Positions 57,661 through 64,000 of a stretch of 64,000 nucleotides of DNA are shown here, in pieces (position 1 is the first letter of the stretch; each line of letters starts with the position of its first letter). The DNA is from Croceibacterium selenioxidans (lineage in GTDB: Bacteria > Pseudomonadota > Alphaproteobacteria > Sphingomonadales > Sphingomonadaceae). The stretch is taken from NCBI RefSeq assembly GCF_018599195.1, contig NZ_JAHFVK010000001.1:620001-684000 (forward strand). The letters run 5' to 3'. The translations under genes were made by a program, and so were the position numbers. The notes under the pieces are model-generated. The model searched no databases, was not told where the DNA came from, and was given only the letters and a program-made list of their open reading frames with translations.

Positions 57661-57690
57661 CCCCCACATGGCCTGCAAGCCTGTGGGGGC
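57661..57690 (+). other. inverted repeat before uvrA
   Basis: CCCCCACATGGC (57661-57672) pairs with GCCTGTGGGGG (57679-57689), interrupted by one unpaired T, around CTGCAA. No T-tract follows. It sits between the membrane-protein gene and the LexA box and could end upstream transcription or act as a leader structure. Confidence 0.4.
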
Positions 57691-57716
57691 GCGTTGGCGT
57701 GCCTCTTGACCAACGC

Positions 57717-57731
57717 GAACATTTGCGGAAC
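57717..57731 (+). promoter_or_regulatory. LexA (SOS) box of the alphaproteobacterial GAAC-N7-GAAC type
   Basis: GAACATTTGCGGAAC matches the direct-repeat consensus GAAC-N7-GAAC used by alphaproteobacterial LexA. It ends 11 nt before the uvrA ATG at 57743, so LexA would block transcription or its start. uvrA is a classical SOS target, which fits. Confidence 0.8.
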
Positions 57732-57742
57732 ATTCACTCTCC

Positions 57743-60655
<2,913 letters not shown>

Positions 60656-60690
60656 GGGGCAACCCTTCCGTCACGCACCTACGGCGCGCG

Positions 60691-60812
60691 CCACCTCCCC
60701 GAGACAAGCTCGGGGAGGATCAATCGAGATCAGCACCCCCATCCTCCACGAGCTCGCTCGGGGAGGGGGACCGTCCCGCAAAGCGGGATGGTGGAGGGGC
60801 GAACCCCGCACA
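60691..60812. repeat. palindromic repeat cluster after uvrA
   Basis: CCTCCCCGAG (60694-60703) and CTCGGGGAGG (60709-60718) form a perfect 10-bp stem. A related half (CTCGCTCGGGGAGG) and a CCCGCAAAGCGGGATGG hairpin follow. Loosely related to the repeats at 52709 and 63553. The remaining sequence up to 61124 holds no gene I can support, though frames look like decayed coding sequence. Confidence 0.65.
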
Positions 60813-61124
60813 AGGCCGCCGCCAACCCGGTTTAAGCAGATAGTTACGGCTACTCGCCCATCCAGCCTGCATGGCCTCCACGCAAGCTCCCAAAGGGTTC
60901 GCCCTGGTCTTCGCCGTTGTCGGGATCCCTTTGATCCTGAGATAGGCTTGTGGCGCAAACGAAAAGCTTCAGGTGCTCGAAACGGCTGAGGCGCGATAAT
61001 CGCAATGCGTTTAGCAAACCGCCTCCGTGCAGCGATCGCACCAAGACGCACAAGGTGGCTGTCGCTCCATTGTTCGGGACGCTGAGCAACGAGGCGAATT
61101 GGTGTCATCTGCCGAACTTTTGGG

Positions 61125-62171
61125 TCAAATCGACAATAAGCCATCGTCCATTAAGCGATCATACGCTCCACGAATAACTTTTGTAGAAAACTTGTTTCTC
61201 TTATCGTCGCTCCAACTCTCCATGGACTCGACGACTTCTTCTACAGAAGTTATTCCCTCAAAAAAGGCCAAATGATGCACGGAAGAAAGGAGTTCTAGGC
61301 CATACGGTCCTTCATATCCTTCAATGAGTTCGCTTAATTGATCTATCTTCTTTTGAGCCAAATCGTTCAATTTGTGCGTCATTAGGTAATCGTCAGCCTG
61401 AGCGTATGCAGCCTGCGTGGCGTGAGCCAAGCGTTCGTCAGATGAAAACCCGCTTACTAAGTCATGCTTCTCTAGAGCAAGAAACGCTTGCTTTAGCTTA
61501 TCCGAATATGGTCCGTAAATATTTCTATGAAATGATAGGTTAAAGTTCACACCGAGATTCTGAAGAAGATAAACCAACTTCTGCAGTGAAAGGCGATCAA
61601 AAGCTCCATCAAAAATAGGTTCTAGATCTCCTAAGGCCTTTAGTAAAACGGCGCGAGGAAATGTCATCGGGAAGTAAGGTGCTTGGTGCTCCGGTTCGTC
61701 TTCGGCTGACCACGGTTCCAAAACGACGATTTCAATATCAGTGATCGCGCCAAGTTTCTCTTTGATGAGTGCCTTCACTTCCGCCCAATCCAAGCCACCG
61801 TTCCCGCAACCCAGCGGAGGAAGCGCTACCGAGGAAATGCTATACTCGGTTAGCGCCTCAACAAGTGCATCCAGGCCATCCTCGATATACTTGACATGAG
61901 ACTTGGCTCTCCAGTGCGCCTTTGTGGGGAAGTTTACGATATATCGAGGCCCGTCTTGGGGAATTAGTCCTCCGACATCATGCACCAACAAGATGCCTGG
62001 AACTAATTCGTTTCTGTCACAAGCTTTCTTGTATCGAGCAAAATTATCGGGCCAACGCCTCTTAAATTCAAGTGCAACACCCTTTCCCATTACCCCGACG
62101 CAGTTCACGGTATTGACCAATGCCTCAGTCGGTTCGGCGAAGAGATCGCCCTTCTTAAAGGTAATAGGCAT
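61125..62171 (-). CDS. darG: DarG-type macrodomain antitoxin (DNA ADP-ribosyl glycohydrolase)
   Basis: The 348-residue product has an N-terminal macrodomain (about 1-155): TFKKGDLFAEPTEALVNTVNCVGVMGKGVALEFKRRWP, the loop NFPTKAHWRAKSHVKYIEDGLDAL with the lysine characteristic of DarG, and SVALPPLGCGNGGLDW. The C-terminal domain (FPMTFPRAVLLKAL...RLSLQKLVYLLQNLG) fits the part of DarG that also blocks the toxin directly. Family knowledge: it removes ADP-ribose from thymidine bases placed by DarT. It starts at ATG 62171, in a TGATG overlap with darT. The region is AT-rich compared with its surroundings. Confidence 0.85.
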   Translation of the reverse strand: MPITFKKGDLFAEPTEALVNTVNCVGVMGKGVALEFKRRWPDNFARYKKACDRNELVPGILLVHDVGGLIPQDGPRYIVNFPTKAHWRAKSHVKYIEDGLDALVEALTEYSISSVALPPLGCGNGGLDWAEVKALIKEKLGAITDIEIVVLEPWSAEDEPEHQAPYFPMTFPRAVLLKALGDLEPIFDGAFDRLSLQKLVYLLQNLGVNFNLSFHRNIYGPYSDKLKQAFLALEKHDLVSGFSSDERLAHATQAAYAQADDYLMTHKLNDLAQKKIDQLSELIEGYEGPYGLELLSSVHHLAFFEGITSVEEVVESMESWSDDKRNKFSTKVIRGAYDRLMDDGLLSI

Positions 62172-62902
62172 CAGTAGTAGCACCCTATATTGACATATAC
62201 GGGAATCAAAACTTCATGCTGAGCTAAAATCGCGTCAACTCTTGCTTTCGCCTCTGGCGTTTTAACTAAAATGCATTCTGTCAAATCAAAAGGAAAAGCG
62301 TTTTTCACAAGTAATTCCGCCATCCTTTCTCTGCTTCTATTTTGATGAGCGGCTGGTGTTGCGCGGTCCTTAAAATAGAAACAGACGCCATCATATCCAA
62401 TTTCAGGAATGGCTCCTACTTTTGGTGTGTCGTCAAATAAACTCCAATTAACTACGTCTTCTAATTCGCAAATATCGCGACCAAACCTGACTTCTAATGC
62501 CTTAGAGTTAAGTGAGGTGTTTGTGAAATAAGCGGTATCTACATTACCCAGAACTCTATCCGCTCTTGAGACAACAAATGCTCTGGAATCTTGTGTAGCT
62601 ATTCCTAATACTTGTCCGGCTGGAGACCTTAAGTCGACATTTCCCTTGTAAATTGTGTAGGTGAATGATGTGATCGGTGAAAAATAGAAAGGAACATAAT
62701 CGTTTGCGACACCGCCGCATGGCATTTCAAATTCATCAGTTCCGCGACGGCTCACGATCGATTGATACGATGTTTGATGGCACGGCTGCGGATTCACGTG
62801 GTTTTTCGACCTGATTTCTCCATCGCGCGCGAAATGTTCAATATCAGGATAATATACCTGTCGGAAGATGAACCGGTCTGGCAATCGCGTGTTTTCCTTC
62901 AT
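62171..62902 (-). CDS. darT: DarT-type DNA ADP-ribosyltransferase toxin
   Basis: The 243-residue product matches the DUF4433/DarT fold. It shows FIFRQVYYPDIEHFARDGEI (the NAD-site opening), the ARTT-like region with RRGTDEFEMPCGGVANDYVPFYFSPITSFTYT, and the catalytic glutamate in RERMAELLVKNAFPFDLTECILV. DarT attaches ADP-ribose to thymidine in single-stranded DNA and stalls replication; with DarG it acts in phage defence. It lacks the membrane or signal features of other families. GC content and codon use differ sharply from flanking genes, suggesting horizontal acquisition. Confidence 0.8.
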   Translation of the reverse strand: MKENTRLPDRFIFRQVYYPDIEHFARDGEIRSKNHVNPQPCHQTSYQSIVSRRGTDEFEMPCGGVANDYVPFYFSPITSFTYTIYKGNVDLRSPAGQVLGIATQDSRAFVVSRADRVLGNVDTAYFTNTSLNSKALEVRFGRDICELEDVVNWSLFDDTPKVGAIPEIGYDGVCFYFKDRATPAAHQNRSRERMAELLVKNAFPFDLTECILVKTPEAKARVDAILAQHEVLIPVYVNIGCYY

Positions 62903-63120
62903 GCCGAGCCTCGTAGACCGGCGGTTTGGCTATGTAGGTAACGGGTCAGCGCTCGCCTCGGCAACCGTTTCCTCTGAGTTGTGCGACCGCCCGGAAAGTT
63001 CTCCATTTGTTCTAAGGCTGATCGACGCATCCTTCAAGTGGCCGGACGCGTAAACTGCGCTTCTTTGGCCCGGCCCGAATCCCCTCGCTCTCTCCCCCAA
63101 ACAAGCCTACACCCCTCCCA

Positions 63121-63149
63121 CCGCTGACTCCCCCCAGGCCCGTCAGCGG
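63121..63149. other. inverted repeat near the 3' flank of the DarTG island
   Basis: CCGCTGAC (63121-63128) and GTCAGCGG (63142-63149) form perfect arms around 13 nt. A 12-bp palindrome CTCCGTACGGAG follows at 63178. Either might be regulatory for the next small ORF. Between 62903 and 63196 I see no gene. Confidence 0.4.
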
Positions 63150-63196
63150 CTGAGAGAAGCTTCGGCTCCGCTCCCGCCTCCGTACGGAGCAACACC

Positions 63197-63361
63197 ATGC
63201 CCAGCTGGCTCATTCTCATCCTCACTGTCACCGTGTTCTTCGTCGCCGCCTGGCTGCTGTCGGAGCGGTTGTCGCGGGGGCTCACCGCGCGGCGCGAGCG
63301 GCATGACCAGCGCGCGGCAAGGTCGGCGCCCGATCCTGGCGAGCGGCCGTCCGGCTGGTGA
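63197..63361 (+). CDS. small putative membrane protein
   Basis: The 54-residue frame reads MPSWLILILTVTVFFVAAWL with a clear single transmembrane helix, then a basic cytosolic tail (SERLSRGLTARRERHDQR) and PSGW. No strong ribosome binding site is visible. The hydrophobic segment and clean start support a gene, but it could be chance in GC-rich sequence. Confidence 0.4.
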   Translation: MPSWLILILTVTVFFVAAWLLSERLSRGLTARRERHDQRAARSAPDPGERPSGW

Positions 63362-63474
63362 GCGGGCGACTGGTGAGGGGCCGGGCGCGGGTAGCTCGCT
63401 GAAAGAAATCACTTTCCTACAGCCCCCACTCTGCTCCACTTGGTTTGGTTCATCGACTCGTAGCGAGGTGAACC

Positions 63475-64000
63475 ATGTCCCATTACACTCCCATCGATCG
63501 TTTCACGCTGCCGGGGGATATTCCCGATGCGGCGGGTCTTAACGCGGGCTTGCCCACCCCCGGCCCCTCCCGCAGGCGGGAGGGGAGTTCTGGCGCTACT
63601 CAGTCCCCCTCCCGCTTGCGGGGAACCGAAGGTGTTCCGGAGGAACAGCGGTTAGGGGTGGACCACTCGGCCGTACCCGAAGGCGACTCCCGCTTGCTCT
63701 CGCACCCGGCCGGGCGCGGGTGGCAGCCGGTTGGCCGGCAGCGCTTACCGGGGGAGCCGCCCGCGCCCTCGAGCGTCGACGGCTTTGCCGCGCTGCTCGA
63801 CGAGGCCGAGAGTCCGCGGGTGGTGTTTTCGCGCGCCTTGCAGGTGCGGTTCCTCGATCGGCTGGCGACTTGCGGCAATGTGCGCGCGGCTTGCGCCTGC
63901 GCGGGGGTCTCGCCGCACACCGCCTATAAGGCGCGGCGGCGCGATGCGGCGTTCGCGCGGTTGTGGGACGCGGCGTTGGTGCTGGCGCGGCCGCATGCCG
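63475..64000 (+). CDS. HTH protein (terminase-small-subunit-like), partial at window end, interrupted by in-frame repeats
   Basis: The open frame from ATG 63475 (GAGGTGA six bases upstream) runs to the window edge without a stop. It starts SHYTPIDRFTLPGDIPDAAG. A stretch rich in Pro, Arg and Gly follows, where a pair of CCCTCCCGC palindromes is translated. It then resumes as a plausible protein: DGFAALLDEAESPRVVFSRALQVRFLDRLATCGNVRAACACAGVSPHTAYKARRRDAAFARLWDAALVLA. This HTH (GNVRAACACAGVSPHTAY) resembles phage terminase small subunit-like and related sphingomonad proteins. The remainder is outside the window. Confidence 0.6.
   Translation, partial: MSHYTPIDRFTLPGDIPDAAGLNAGLPTPGPSRRREGSSGATQSPSRLRGTEGVPEEQRLGVDHSAVPEGDSRLLSHPAGRGWQPVGRQRLPGEPPAPSSVDGFAALLDEAESPRVVFSRALQVRFLDRLATCGNVRAACACAGVSPHTAYKARRRDAAFARLWDAALVLARPHA
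63553..63625. repeat. CCCTCCCGC repeat pair inside an ORF
   Basis: CCCCTCCCGCAGGCGGGAGG (from 63564) and CCCCCTCCCGCTTGCGGGG (from 63604) are the same family as the pair at 52709-52812, including the GTTAGGGGTGG tail near 63650. Here they lie within the open frame at 63475-64000, whose reading frame they keep. Confidence 0.75.

Noticed and set aside
60671-61144. 157-codon minus-strand frame between uvrA and darG
   Set aside because: It runs through the palindromic repeats and has no domain or start signal; treated as non-coding or decayed.

Overview
The window is a 64 kb piece of a GC-rich alphaproteobacterial chromosome, most likely from the Sphingomonadales (Erythrobacter / Novosphingobium / Sphingomonas relatives). 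The evidence is protein-level resemblance throughout, a str-S10-spc-alpha ribosomal superoperon of alphaproteobacterial layout, an mdh-sucD-odhA-odhB-lpdA block, and several intergenic palindromic repeats of the kind common in sphingomonads. No tRNA, rRNA, CRISPR array or complete insertion sequence was seen.

Layout. (1) 1-13.8 kb is a mixed region. It holds the 3' part of leuB, a polyprenyl-phosphate mannose synthase fused to a GtrA membrane domain beside a PMT-type mannosyltransferase, a small family of one-helix membrane proteins with a truncated third member, metZ, apaG, AraC-, MarR- and LysR-type regulators, and a large PDZ-like/membrane/GAF-like protein without a kinase. Three small genes there are each bracketed by copies of one palindromic repeat. 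(2) 13.8-34.0 kb is the ribosomal superoperon: rpsL-rpsG-fusA-tuf, rpsJ through rpmD, rplO-secY-adk, and rpsM-rpsK-rpoA-rplQ. An intrinsic terminator separates rpmD from rplO. A secreted SRPBCC-like gene lies between adk and rpsM, and its ribosome binding site is buried in a hairpin. (3) 34-42 kb holds accessory enzymes and membrane proteins (prolyl oligopeptidase, TRIC channel, PepSY protein, VOC protein, M20 amidohydrolase). (4) 40.8-48.5 kb, minus strand, encodes TCA-cycle functions: lpdA, odhB, odhA, sucD and mdh. sucC is absent from the place where it would be expected; a GIY-YIG nuclease remnant and repeats lie there instead.

(5) 48.9-60.7 kb holds a membrane GGDEF-EAL protein, a SleB-type cell wall hydrolase, an M3 peptidase, thpR, a three-gene cluster led by a LuxR-type HTH/membrane protein, and uvrA with a GAAC-N7-GAAC LexA box. 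(6) 61.1-62.9 kb is an AT-rich island encoding a DarTG-type toxin-antitoxin pair: a DNA ADP-ribosyltransferase and its macrodomain antidote. This is the strongest mobile or defence-like element in the window. (7) The last kilobase holds a small membrane ORF and a partial HTH protein whose open reading frame runs straight through an inserted palindromic repeat pair.

Gene calls rest on reading the translations for motifs. Start codons were adjusted where a Shine-Dalgarno sequence or the family's usual N-terminus argued for it. Promoters and operators are pattern-based and tentative.
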